A stretch of 32,789 nt of DNA from assembly GCF_003946335.1 (NCBI RefSeq), contig NZ_RHNX01000032.1:1-32789 (forward strand). The letters run 5' to 3'. Positions 25,417 through 32,780 of this stretch are shown here, piece by piece (position 1 is the first letter of the stretch; each line of letters opens with the position of its first letter). This DNA is from Levilactobacillus fujinensis. GTDB lineage: Bacteria > Bacillota > Bacilli > Lactobacillales > Lactobacillaceae. Under the pieces are notes generated by a model. The model worked only from the letters and a program-made list of their open reading frames with translations, made no database searches and had not been told where the DNA came from. The position numbers were made by a program, and so were the translations under genes.

Positions 25417-26472
25417 TTAATCCGTCGATGATGACTCTGTGTGCCGGGCTGCTAACTCAGCAGCAGCCTGTTGCGCAACGGAAACTGGTGCATCGTCTTC
25501 TTGGAAGTCGCTGGCATCTTCTTCTGCCAATGCAGATTCCCGTGCCTTGACCCGGTTCCCCATGAAGGTGATGACCGATCCCATCAGGATAATCACGATA
25601 CCGATAATCGTGGGTGCTAAAATCCGTTCGTGAATCAACAATGCGGCCAAGATAGGTGCTAACCCTGGCTTGATGAAGAATACCAGAGAAGCCGTGGAAA
25701 CGTCGGAACGTTCCATCGCCAAGAAGTAAAAGGCAAACCCACCACCGGTCACACAGACACCAATGAAGAAAAGAATCCAGAAGTACTGCAAGCTAACATT
25801 TTTCAGAATTGGCATAGCAGCAAACTGTTGTAACCAACTCACCTGCCGCATCCCCCCAGCGATAGCGGGAACGTGCGTCAATAACATGATCACTAGCAGT
25901 TCAAATGATCCCGCTAAAAAGGTAAAGCAGGTCATAACGATTCCGTTGAAGTGGTGCCGCACAGACCCCCACCGGGATACAATGCTGTACAGGCCAAACG
26001 TTAACGCCGAGCCAATGGCTAACACCAAGCCCACTGGATTCGACAAATGGGTAGGGTTCACAATGACCACTAACCCAATGATCGACACGACAACGGCAAT
26101 CAAGTTAGCTCGGCCTAACCGTTCGTGTAGAATGAAGTAAGAAAAGATCAGCGCAAAGACGGGATTACAGCTGAACAATACAGCCACCGTTGACGCTTCA
26201 TCAACGGTAATTGCCAGTTGATACAGCGTCATACTGATAATGACACACACCAGACCGGTCAGAAAGAATAACGCCCAATCAGAACGCGTTAACCGGCGGC
26301 TTTGTTTATGTAAGGCTCGGAGCGCGATTGGGAGCAGAATAACGCCCCCGATAAAGAAACGAATCAAGTTTAACTGAATCGGGTTAAATGCCCCGCCAGC
26401 AGACTTTAATGCAATTTCCATAGAACTAAACATTAACGTTGAAAATGCGATATACAACATTGTTTTTCTCAA
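25417..26472 (-). CDS. EamA/DMT-family permease
   Basis: A 351-residue membrane protein with ten predicted spans in two EamA repeats (MLYIAFSTLMFSSMEIALK ... and GLVLAIGSALTFGLYSIVSR ...) and a hydrophilic Glu/Asp/Ala/Ser-rich tail of about 40 residues (from ARESALAEEDASD). The family moves metabolites or amino acids across the membrane; substrate unknown. The first usable codon is TTG 26472, 14 bases after GGAGG; the ATG at 26460 is an alternative that only trims four residues. It follows the AEC gene by 39 bases and is likely co-transcribed. Confidence 0.9.
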   Translation of the reverse strand: MRKTMLYIAFSTLMFSSMEIALKSAGGAFNPIQLNLIRFFIGGVILLPIALRALHKQSRRLTRSDWALFFLTGLVCVIISMTLYQLAITVDEASTVAVLFSCNPVFALIFSYFILHERLGRANLIAVVVSIIGLVVIVNPTHLSNPVGLVLAIGSALTFGLYSIVSRWGSVRHHFNGIVMTCFTFLAGSFELLVIMLLTHVPAIAGGMRQVSWLQQFAAMPILKNVSLQYFWILFFIGVCVTGGGFAFYFLAMERSDVSTASLVFFIKPGLAPILAALLIHERILAPTIIGIVIILMGSVITFMGNRVKARESALAEEDASDFQEDDAPVSVAQQAAAELAARHTESSSTD

Positions 26473-26511
26473 AACGAAAAAGTGTTCCTCCTTATAAGTA
26501 AACGATCATAG

Positions 26512-27459
26512 TTAGGCAACGTGCTGGACGATGACCATCAAAATCGGAATCACCACTAAACTTAGGAGGGTCGTTTCGGTTACCATGATGGCCGCGTAAT
26601 CGGCATCGGCGTGGTAAAGTTTCGCCACAACTGGTGCATTAGTCATGACGGGCATCGCTGCTTGCAAAATAAAGACTTGTTTCATAATTAATGGCATACC
26701 CGTTGGAATCACTAGCAACCCCATTAACACCGGGGCCACAACAAAGCGTCCCAAGAGGATTCCCAGGCTGTCACGATTGAGGTGCACATTTTGTAACCCT
26801 GCCCCGGCAATCGCTGTCCCAATAAAAATCATGGATAGTGGAATCGTCAGACCACCGACATATTGAAAATCCTTCATGATCCAACTGGGTAACTGAATGT
26901 TCAGGAGAACTAAAAGTACCCCAACGATAAAGCCCAATAACGGTGGTGAAAAAATTTTCTTCAGCGTCTCTTTCAGGTCAAACTTGGCACTCCCCTGACC
27001 ATCGCGTTGAATCAAGTAAACCCCCAGTGTCCAGAAAAAGGTCGTGTTCGCCATATAGTAGACGAGCACAAACGGTAAACTCTTCGGTCCAAACAGAGCC
27101 TCGTTGACTGGTAACCCCACAAAGACCGTGTTGGAATTTAGAAACATCGACTCAAACAGGCCACGGTGACCCGGTTTAATCCGGAAAAGGTGAAAGGCCA
27201 CAATCGATAGACCAAACATGATCAACATGGAGACCACCGGAAAGCGGAGGTCCGGCAACGTCCTCTTCAGTGTTTCCGCCGAAAATTTGGCAGTAATTGT
27301 ACTGATCATATATGCAGGTAAGGCAATCTGTGTCACCAAACGCGCAATTAACTTCGGTGCTTGATCGTCAAACCAGCCGCGACGAGATAAAACGTATCCC
27401 AGCGCAATCATGACTAAAATAATTAAGACACCGGACACACTTCGAATAAATATGGCCAT
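26512..27459 (-). CDS. AEC-family auxin efflux carrier-like transporter (malate permease type)
   Basis: A 315-residue membrane protein with about ten spans in two halves. SVSGVLIILVMIALGYVLSR begins it, and conserved polar Asn residues occur in FLNSNTVFVGLPV and in AAMPVMTNAPVVAKLY. In lactic acid bacteria the family includes MleP malate carriers, but there is no malolactic enzyme gene here, so the substrate is open. GGGGAGGG precedes the ATG. First gene of a two-gene unit, with an extended -10 (TGCTATAAT) about 60 bases upstream. Confidence 0.9.
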   Translation of the reverse strand: MAIFIRSVSGVLIILVMIALGYVLSRRGWFDDQAPKLIARLVTQIALPAYMISTITAKFSAETLKRTLPDLRFPVVSMLIMFGLSIVAFHLFRIKPGHRGLFESMFLNSNTVFVGLPVNEALFGPKSLPFVLVYYMANTTFFWTLGVYLIQRDGQGSAKFDLKETLKKIFSPPLLGFIVGVLLVLLNIQLPSWIMKDFQYVGGLTIPLSMIFIGTAIAGAGLQNVHLNRDSLGILLGRFVVAPVLMGLLVIPTGMPLIMKQVFILQAAMPVMTNAPVVAKLYHADADYAAIMVTETTLLSLVVIPILMVIVQHVA

Positions 27460-27517
27460 CCGCGACCCTCCCCACGAATCGTAACAAAAAATTAGATTTT
27501 CTTAAGCAACTCTTCGT

Positions 27518-27526
27518 ATTATAGCA
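27518..27526 (-). promoter_or_regulatory. Extended -10 promoter of the AEC-DMT unit
   Basis: Minus-strand TGCTATAAT, a perfect extended -10. A -35 is not evident in the GC-rich stretch above it. Confidence 0.6.
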
Positions 27527-27583
27527 TAGGACGGCGGCCGCTCCCTTCAGCAAGCGTTTACAATTACCGAATTAACACCGTTT

Positions 27584-27601
27584 AAGTTGACTTGACAACT
27601 T
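27584..27601 (+). promoter_or_regulatory. Palindrome overlapping the LCP promoter
   Basis: AAGTTG-ACTTGA-CAACTT, six-base perfect arms, reaching into the -35 box of the LCP gene. A possible operator for an unknown regulator. Confidence 0.4.
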
Positions 27602-27628
27602 AATATTTTCCATGAAATCTGGTATAAT
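27600..27628 (+). promoter_or_regulatory. Promoter of the LCP gene
   Basis: TTAATA, 17-base spacer, TATAAT with TG at the extended -10 position (TGGTATAAT). Confidence 0.75.
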
Positions 27629-27634
27629 TCTCGC

Positions 27635-27825
27635 TAGTTGGGGCCTAAACCGCCCGGGCGTCCGTTTACGTGCGCCGAATTTTATGGTCTAATTAGTAAA
27701 TTGAATCAACAGATAGGATTCCAGGGGAATTTAAAATCTGGTAAAGGTCACTTAGTCGCCACCCAAAATGATCCACTACATGGCTTATAATTGGGTTAAA
27801 GATTTTAACGAGGATGAGGAAGAAT
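27635..27825 (+). other. 190-base untranslated leader of the LCP gene
   Basis: From the expected transcript start to the ATG there is no open frame. Local pairings are visible (CGCCC/GGGCG near 27653, GGCG/CGCC near 27659-27676, GATTCC/GGAATT near 27717-27732), but no riboswitch class I know. No terminator is seen. Confidence 0.4.
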
Positions 27826-28953
27826 ATGCCAAAAGACAATGGAAGTAAACGGCAACGATCACCTGAAGACTTTGAACAAGTCTTTGATCGTCGTGCCGAT
27901 CAACACTCACACTACAAAGCGCCAGCCGTTCACCCCCACCGGCCAGTTATGTGGACGATCGTCATCGCCCTCATGATTCTCCTGACCGGGGGACTTGCGT
28001 ATGGACATCAAGCTTGGACGTCCGCCAAAAAGACATTTAGCGCGACTTATCAAGCATCAAACATTGCGAAAAGCCGTAACGTCTCTTCTGTGCTTAAGAA
28101 AAACAAACCCTTCTCAATTCTGCTGTTGGGAACTGATACCGGTGCGTTGGGTCGTTCAGATGTCGGTCGGACAGACACCATCATGGTCGCCACCATCAAT
28201 CCGCAAAAGAAGACGGCCTACCTGACCAGTATTCCCCGGGATACACGGGTGACTGTGGGTTCTGGTGCGAATACATCAATTCAAAAGATCAACGCCGCCT
28301 ACACCATTGGTGGGGCCAGCACGGCGGTTAAAACTGTCGAAGATCTGCTGGACATCCCCATCGACTTCTATGCCATTATCAACATGGGGGGCCTAGAAAA
28401 AATGGTCGATTCGGTCGGTGGGGTCGACGTGGTTCCACCATTAACATTTAAGTACGGGTCCGCTGACGTCAAAAAAGGTGTCAAGATTCACTTGAATGGT
28501 AAGCAAGCCCTCTCATACTCTCGGATGCGCTACGATGATCCTAAGGGAGATTACGGCCGGCAGAAACGGCAACGACAAGTCTTACAAAAGCTAGTCGTTA
28601 AGGCGGCTGGCCTATCGTCCATCACGCGGTACCAAACGATTCTAAAGTCGTTGAATGGTAACTTGAAGACCGACCTAACCTTTGATGACTTGATGCAAAT
28701 CCGGGCCAAGTACGGGGATGCCTCTCACCATATCAGTTCCGAAACACTTCAGGGACAAGATGCGATGATCGATGGTCTTTCTTACCAAGTCCCAACGACC
28801 ACTGAACTCAAAAAGGTCTCTAATCACATTCGTAAGACGTTGGACTTAGCTGACACAGCGAAGTTCACGACAGATGCCGACACATCCACGACCGGGTCAA
28901 CCGACAACGGTAATGGGTCGAACGATAATAATAACGGTGGTTACGGCTACTAA
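27826..28953 (+). CDS. LytR-CpsA-Psr (LCP) family cell envelope protein
   Basis: A 375-residue protein with a basic cytoplasmic N-terminus, one span (VMWTIVIALMILLTGGLAYG, about 41-60) and an outside LCP domain. Key motifs: ILLLGTDTG, GRSDVGRTDTIMVATINP, SIPRDTRV, KINAAYTIGG and SYSRMRYDDPKGDYGRQKRQ, carrying the Arg/Asp residues that bind the polyprenyl diphosphate. The family joins teichoic acids or polysaccharides to peptidoglycan. The tail is a low-complexity Ser/Thr/Asn/Gly stretch (TSTTGSTDNGNGSNDNNNGG). The start is ATG 27826, six bases after GAGG; the ATG at 27814 has no ribosome binding site. A strong terminator follows, so it is monocistronic. Confidence 0.95.
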   Translation: MPKDNGSKRQRSPEDFEQVFDRRADQHSHYKAPAVHPHRPVMWTIVIALMILLTGGLAYGHQAWTSAKKTFSATYQASNIAKSRNVSSVLKKNKPFSILLLGTDTGALGRSDVGRTDTIMVATINPQKKTAYLTSIPRDTRVTVGSGANTSIQKINAAYTIGGASTAVKTVEDLLDIPIDFYAIINMGGLEKMVDSVGGVDVVPPLTFKYGSADVKKGVKIHLNGKQALSYSRMRYDDPKGDYGRQKRQRQVLQKLVVKAAGLSSITRYQTILKSLNGNLKTDLTFDDLMQIRAKYGDASHHISSETLQGQDAMIDGLSYQVPTTTELKKVSNHIRKTLDLADTAKFTTDADTSTTGSTDNGNGSNDNNNGGYGY

Positions 28954-28986
28954 ACGTAATTAATGAACAAGACTGGAACATAATTC

Positions 28987-29039
28987 AAAAAGTTGCTCAT
29001 TTCAGAATCTAACGATTCTGAAATGAGCAACTTTTTATT
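28987..29039 (+). terminator. Very strong terminator of the LCP gene
   Basis: A perfect 23-base-pair stem (AAAAAGTTGCTCATTTCAGA and on to 29009, complement 29014-29036) with the four-base loop TAAC and T/A-rich tails on both sides. It could work in both directions. The rest of the gap to 29290 has one weak hairpin (CAGGGAT / ATCCCTG, about 29109-29141) and the GNAT promoter. Confidence 0.92.
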
Positions 29040-29186
29040 TCCGTTACCATGGTGCCAAAACGTGCGCCATAGGACGGCTTGTTGCGCTTAACCTGTCAAC
29101 AGGGATTATGCCAGAATCAGACATCATCCCTGCTATCACATTAATGCTCACAAACTAACCGTCTTCTGTCCCCTCTGTTTTTTTGA

Positions 29187-29215
29187 TTGACAACCGACCG
29201 TGATACACCTATCTT
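29187..29215 (+). promoter_or_regulatory. Promoter of the GNAT gene
   Basis: TTGACA, 17-base spacer, TATCTT. Perfect -35 and four-of-six -10, about 75 bases upstream of the start. Confidence 0.72.
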
Positions 29216-29290
29216 TGAAGCACACAAAGGGATTTAGCAGCTACCTATAACTGACTGCATACAATCTAAAATATGAAAGGTTCGACCACT

Positions 29291-29779
29291 ATGACATGCC
29301 TACTTTCTCCGGTGACCAGCAGCGAACAGCCACAACTTCAAGCTCTATACATCGAAATCAAGCCCTACTTTATGACCATTGAAGGTCGAAATCCACTTTC
29401 CCCTTTTGATGACATAGCGACCAAAATTCCAGGGATTCCAGTTGAAAAGACCCATTGCCTATCCATCCACACCAATGACCAGGTGGTCGGTTACATCTGG
29501 GTCTTTGAAGAAACGCCGACTAATCTCTACATCTTACACCTATCCATTGGCCGTCAGTTTAGACGGCATCACTTGGGCCAAACCGCAATTACGGCATTAG
29601 TCACACGCTATCCCCAAATGACGACCTTTACTCTGATGGCCTCGACGAAAAATTATTCGGGACTGAAATTCTGGCTGGCACTCGGCTTTAGTGACCTCCT
29701 TTATGTGGAGGCGCCAGATGAAAACGCGGTGACCAGCACTGTCGAGCTTGAACTACGAAAACACCTCAGGCCGCTCTAA
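29291..29779 (+). CDS. GNAT-family acetyltransferase
   Basis: A 162-residue single-domain GNAT enzyme. The central strand and acetyl-CoA loop are in LYILHLSIGRQFRRHHLGQT (the usual R/Q-x-x-G-x-G/A appears as RRHHLGQTA), followed by the C-terminal block STKNYSGLKFWLALGFSD. Substrate unknown. The start is set at ATG 29291 because AAAGG lies ten bases upstream; the ATG at 29273 has none. It stands alone between the LCP gene and the zinc-binding lipoprotein. Confidence 0.83.
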   Translation: MTCLLSPVTSSEQPQLQALYIEIKPYFMTIEGRNPLSPFDDIATKIPGIPVEKTHCLSIHTNDQVVGYIWVFEETPTNLYILHLSIGRQFRRHHLGQTAITALVTRYPQMTTFTLMASTKNYSGLKFWLALGFSDLLYVEAPDENAVTSTVELELRKHLRPL

Positions 29780-29834
29780 TACAGCAATTCCAAACACTCT
29801 CCCCATTTTTCATATGATAAATTTAAAATTGACC

Positions 29835-29863
29835 TTGTCAAGTGTAACTGTTTTCTGTAGTAT
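29835..29863 (+). promoter_or_regulatory. Promoter of the zinc-binding lipoprotein gene
   Basis: TTGTCA, 17-base spacer, TAGTAT. The large palindrome begins at the last base of the -10 box. Confidence 0.72.
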
Positions 29864-29889
29864 CTAAATAGTAATTATTACTATTTAGA
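29863..29889 (+). promoter_or_regulatory. Zur-like operator (27-base perfect palindrome)
   Basis: A perfect inverted repeat centred on TAGTAATTATTACTA. It has the layout of the Bacillus Zur box (TCGTAATNATTACGA) with one base changed on each side. It covers the transcript start of a gene for a zinc/manganese-type binding protein, so repression by a Fur-family regulator, likely Zur, in metal-replete cells is inferred. Confidence 0.68.
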
Positions 29890-29901
29890 GGAGAGAGTTC
29901 T

Positions 29902-30825
29902 TTGTTAATCAAGTTTAAACACCTATTTTTCACTACTATCTTAATTATCACCATGGGAAGTCTCGCCGCGTGCGCTACCACTAAACCCCAATCGGCCACC
30001 AAGATTTCCGCTAGTAAACCAATTCACGTGGTCACCAGTCTCGATTTTTATGGTGAAGTCGCTAAAGCCGTTCTCGGGGACCACGGCACGGTGACCACCA
30101 TCATTAAGAGTGCTAGCATCGATCCCCACGACTTCGAACCGACTCCGAAGGACGCCGCCCTCGTGTCCCATGCCAATTTCGTTTTGGCCAACGGTATTGG
30201 CTATGACGCCTGGATGCAGAAACTGGTCAAGAGCGATGCTAGTAAACAAACGACCAGTATCCGCGTCGGGGAAGATGTCATGGGTAAAAAGACCGGCGAC
30301 AACGAACATATCTGGTACGACCCCGAAACCATGTCCCGGGTCGCAACGACCTTAGCCCAGAAATTTAGCCAGCAGGCACCTAAATACAAGCAAACTTATC
30401 ATCGCAATGCCGCTGCCTACATCAAATCGCTTGCTCCCCTCCAGAATCAACTGAAGGAACTCAAGCAAAACAGCAACCAACGAGCAGTCGACGTCAGTGA
30501 GCCCGTCTTCGACTACGCCCTCACTGCCCTTGGCTATCGCCGTAACAACACCAGCTTTGAAATGGCCATTGAAAATGGGACTGATCCGTCACCCAAATCG
30601 ATCACCGCTATGCAACGCGACATCAAGAAACACCGCATCGCCTTTTTCGTAAACAATAGTCAGGCCAGTAGTAAGACCGTCGCGACAATGGTCAAACTAG
30701 CCAAGAAACATCATGTCCCTGTCCTTAACGTAACGGAAACCCTGCCCGCCGGTAAAACCTATCGGACTTGGATGATCGGTCAGTATCATCAGTTGGCCAA
30801 GATTCAGAACAGCCCTACTCACTAA
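29902..30825 (+). CDS. znuA: Zinc/manganese ABC transporter substrate-binding lipoprotein (ZnuA/AdcA type)
   Basis: A 307-residue lipoprotein: signal peptide ending in lipobox LAAC (Cys24), then the SBP-A1 fold. Likely metal ligands are in DPHDFEPT and NEHIWYDP, with further conserved positions in VSEPVFDYAL and FVNNSQASSKT; the last carries Asn where many members have Glu or Asp. No His-rich loop is seen. It captures the metal outside and passes it to an ABC permease, but no permease or ATPase gene is adjacent, so it must work with one encoded elsewhere. The start is TTG 29902 after GAGGAGAG. A Zur-like palindrome precedes it. Confidence 0.88.
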   Translation: MLIKFKHLFFTTILIITMGSLAACATTKPQSATKISASKPIHVVTSLDFYGEVAKAVLGDHGTVTTIIKSASIDPHDFEPTPKDAALVSHANFVLANGIGYDAWMQKLVKSDASKQTTSIRVGEDVMGKKTGDNEHIWYDPETMSRVATTLAQKFSQQAPKYKQTYHRNAAAYIKSLAPLQNQLKELKQNSNQRAVDVSEPVFDYALTALGYRRNNTSFEMAIENGTDPSPKSITAMQRDIKKHRIAFFVNNSQASSKTVATMVKLAKKHHVPVLNVTETLPAGKTYRTWMIGQYHQLAKIQNSPTH

Positions 30826-30892
30826 ATCGACTATGATTTAAGGTCAATTGCCCCTGTCCTCTTTGTATTGGAAGAGATCCGTGTAAATAAGC

Positions 30893-31158
30893 TATCTCGA
30901 GTCAACTTTACAGTTAGCTGACTCGGGATAACCAGTCACACTATAGTTACCACACATTAATGTGAGTCGAGAACATGTGTAACTGCGGAGAGTTAGCTGA
31001 TGCACATTAGTGGTGTCAAGCTGAAACGACTGCCCGCCGGCACCCGTTTCAGTTATGGTTTGAAGACACCAAACAGTTTCTGACTTTTGGCATAGTCACA
31101 ATAAAGCGACATGCCGAGTCTCAAAAAGCACCGTCAGTTTGCCCGACGATGCTTTTTT
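30893..31158 (+). ncRNA. Chain of hairpins ending in a terminator; possible small RNA
   Basis: In the 737-base gap 30826-31562, four successive inverted repeats occur: TATCTCGAGTCA/TGACTCGGGATA (30893-30930), CACATTAATGTG (30953-30964), GGTGTC..CTGAAACG/CGTTTCAG..GACACC (31012-31070) and GGCAT/ATGCC (31089-31115). They are followed by a strong terminator. No good promoter or open frame is seen. A regulatory RNA is possible; so is a cluster of decayed repeats. Confidence 0.35.
31123..31158. terminator. Bidirectional terminator
   Basis: AAAAAGCACCGTC and GACGATGCTTTTT with T runs on both strands. Pairing is best on the minus strand, where the odd position is a G-U; on the plus strand it is a C-A mismatch. 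Confidence 0.75.
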
Positions 31159-31170
31159 ATTGTCAGCTAA

Positions 31171-31332
31171 AGAAGGTTCCAAAATCCTTGTTATGACTGT
31201 TGTCACAACGACATGGCGACTAAAAGTGGCCAACGTCGGCCTTTGACCGAAGTGCGGTTGTTCTCACTAATTTTGTCGCGATAATTCTTACCGTCACAAG
31301 AGTCATGTGAATGAGTTGGCTTTCAACCTCAG
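31171..31332 (-). repeat. Intergenic repeat, copy 3 (inverted, internally shortened)
   Basis: The complement of this stretch begins GAGGTTGAAAGCC, contains GAATTATC and AAATTAGTGAGAACAACCGC, and ends with TTTTAGTC, GTTGTGACAACAGTCATAA and GGAACCTTC. These match the left and right parts of copy 1, in the opposite orientation, with the middle missing. The ends are partly inverted repeats of each other. It directly follows the terminator at 31123-31158. Confidence 0.62.
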
Positions 31333-31365
31333 TTGACAGGACTAGTATTGCGCTGGTAATATCGG

Positions 31366-31411
31366 GTTCACGCTCATTGATTGGCGTGAACTTTTGACAT
31401 GTTCGTCAAAA
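31366..31411 (+). other. Two adjacent perfect hairpins
   Basis: GTTCACGC/GCGTGAAC (31366-31391) followed without gap by TTTTGAC/GTCAAAA (31392-31411). They lie between repeat copy 3 and the EAL promoter. Role unknown. Confidence 0.5.
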
Positions 31412-31488
31412 TGACGGGCAAGTCAAACGGTCTTCACCCTAACTTAGTTGCATCCCGACTAACTGACCACATTAAACAATATATGGGA

Positions 31489-31516
31489 TTGCGCTTTCGA
31501 AGTTTTGCGCTAAAAT
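31489..31516 (+). promoter_or_regulatory. Promoter of the EAL gene
   Basis: TTGCGC, 16-base spacer, TAAAAT. TTGCGCT is repeated inside the spacer just before the -10. Confidence 0.6.
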
Positions 31517-31562
31517 AGTAAGTAATCAGATGATTAACAAAATTTTTAAGGAGTCGACCGGT

Positions 31563-32210
31563 ATGTATCGTTTCTTTGTTCAGCCACAAATCAACCAAGA
31601 TGATCATCAAGTTTTTGGCTACGAAGTACTTCTGCGTAAACAGCAGAATGATACGTGGGTCTTGCCCAAAAACTTTACAGAAATATCGGTAGAAGATCAG
31701 GTAAAACTCCTGGAACAGACCGCCGTCTCTCTACACACGGCAGTCACCAACCAAGTCTTGGCTTTTAACTTGAATAATCAGCAACTACGCGACCCGCTAA
31801 CCTTGGGTGCCGTTATCGCCTTAAAGAAGCGGATGAACCCGGCTTCCCTTACCATTGAGCTCACCGAGGCGCCAACACTTGAAGAGGTGAAAGGTTTTAG
31901 CATCGCACTACATCAGTATGGTATTGGTTTAGTCCTCGACGATGTTGGCACTGGTTCGAACACGTATAACAACATTGTTCACCTGTTGCCATTTGTCGAC
32001 CAAATAAAATTTGCCATGCAAAATCTCCGCATGAGTGGCGATGCCGATAAGATTCCAACAAGTCTGGCCTTTTGGGCGAAAATTGCTCACGAGTATCGGC
32101 TACAACTCATTCTTGAGGGGGTTGAGGATAGCCGTGATCAGGATCTCGCTAAAAAGTTTGGCGTCACGTTGCACCAAGGTTACTTGTACGGCAAACCAAG
32201 CTTAGTGTGA
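31563..32210 (+). CDS. Stand-alone EAL-domain protein (putative c-di-GMP phosphodiesterase)
   Basis: A 215-residue protein that is nearly all EAL domain, with no membrane or sensor part and shorter than the usual 240. The signature residues can be followed: GYEVLLRK (EVL for EAL), FNLNNQQL (Asn), IELTEAP (Glu), LVLDDVGTGSN (Asp-Asp, DDV in place of DDF), DQIKFAM (Lys, but without the Asp that usually follows), EGVEDSRD (Glu) and HQGYLYGKP (Gln). The main metal and catalytic residues therefore seem kept, so hydrolysis of c-di-GMP is plausible but not sure. ATG 31563 has AAGGAG at nine bases. No cyclase gene is nearby. Confidence 0.85.
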   Translation: MYRFFVQPQINQDDHQVFGYEVLLRKQQNDTWVLPKNFTEISVEDQVKLLEQTAVSLHTAVTNQVLAFNLNNQQLRDPLTLGAVIALKKRMNPASLTIELTEAPTLEEVKGFSIALHQYGIGLVLDDVGTGSNTYNNIVHLLPFVDQIKFAMQNLRMSGDADKIPTSLAFWAKIAHEYRLQLILEGVEDSRDQDLAKKFGVTLHQGYLYGKPSLV

Positions 32211-32273
32211 CGTCGCGGGTCAGGGACAAAAACTCAGGTCTCTTGGGTATCTCCGAACTTACATTACTAAAAC

Positions 32274-32384
32274 GTGGGACAAAAGGCAGCTGACTCCGCT
32301 TAAAACTGATAACTAAATAATCCAAGACAGGGGTTATTCGGTTATCAGCCTTAATGCTTGCTAGCTAATCGCCTTTTGTCCCAC
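32274..32384 (+). repeat. Long nested inverted repeat after the EAL gene
   Basis: GTGGGACAAAAGGC (32274-32287) is exactly complementary to 32371-32384, and inside it CTGATAAC (32306-32313) pairs with GTTATCAG (32341-32348). This is a two-level hairpin about 60 bases after the EAL stop. There is no clear T run, so terminator function is uncertain; it resembles dispersed intergenic hairpins. Confidence 0.6.
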
Positions 32385-32468
32385 TCTCCCTATTTTCCTT
32401 TAAACTCACTAAGATTTAATGACTTTTTTTCACTTTGTGAGTTAACATGTAATTGTGATATTAATTAA

Positions 32469-32474
32469 TATAAT
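32469..32474 (+). promoter_or_regulatory. TATAAT -10 element before the small membrane protein gene
   Basis: A perfect TATAAT overlapping the palindrome TATTAATTAATA (32460-32471). No clear -35. It would give a leader of about 90 bases for the gene at 32572. Confidence 0.45.
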
Positions 32475-32571
32475 TTACTTACGGAGTGCAACCAAATTTT
32501 GTTTCGCCGGTCTTTGACGTCTCATCATATTAGTTCACCCCATAAGCAATTGGATTGGAAGGCGTTAAACA

Positions 32572-32730
32572 ATGACTTGGTCTCACTGGTTTGTTACCCC
32601 TGCTTTCACGAGCCTGTTCTTTCTTCTCGGCGTTTTAACGCTCTACTGGTTCGTCACGAATCAGCTTATCCATACGATGAAGAAAAAAGGGAAGCACCCC
32701 AACATTGAAAAGGGCTATACTCCTACTTAG
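32572..32730 (+). CDS. Small single-span membrane protein, unknown
   Basis: A 52-residue protein: MTWSHWFVTP, one hydrophobic span (AFTSLFFLLGVLTLYWFVTN) and a basic tail with MKKKGKHPN and a short end EKGYTPT. GGAAGG lies nine bases before the ATG, and the codon before is preceded by a stop, so the start is fixed. The layout (short, one span, positive tail) is like small membrane regulators or type I toxins, but I recognise no family. A frame of 69 codons overlaps it in another phase (32499-32708) and looks like noise. Confidence 0.6.
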   Translation: MTWSHWFVTPAFTSLFFLLGVLTLYWFVTNQLIHTMKKKGKHPNIEKGYTPT

Positions 32731-32761
32731 GTAGACAAGCAAATAATTAAAGCTTGTTTAC
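32731..32761 (+). other. Hairpin between the small gene and the next gene
   Basis: GTAGACAAGC pairs with GCTTGTTTAC (one G-U) immediately after the stop codon. No T run follows. It may slow or protect the transcript between the two genes. Confidence 0.45.
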
Positions 32762-32780
32762 TTAGGGAGGAGTTTTTAGT

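Noticed and set aside
32499-32708. 69-codon frame at the right end
   Set aside because: Starts at a TTG 12 bases from a weak site, overlaps the better supported membrane protein in another phase and has no protein-like pattern.
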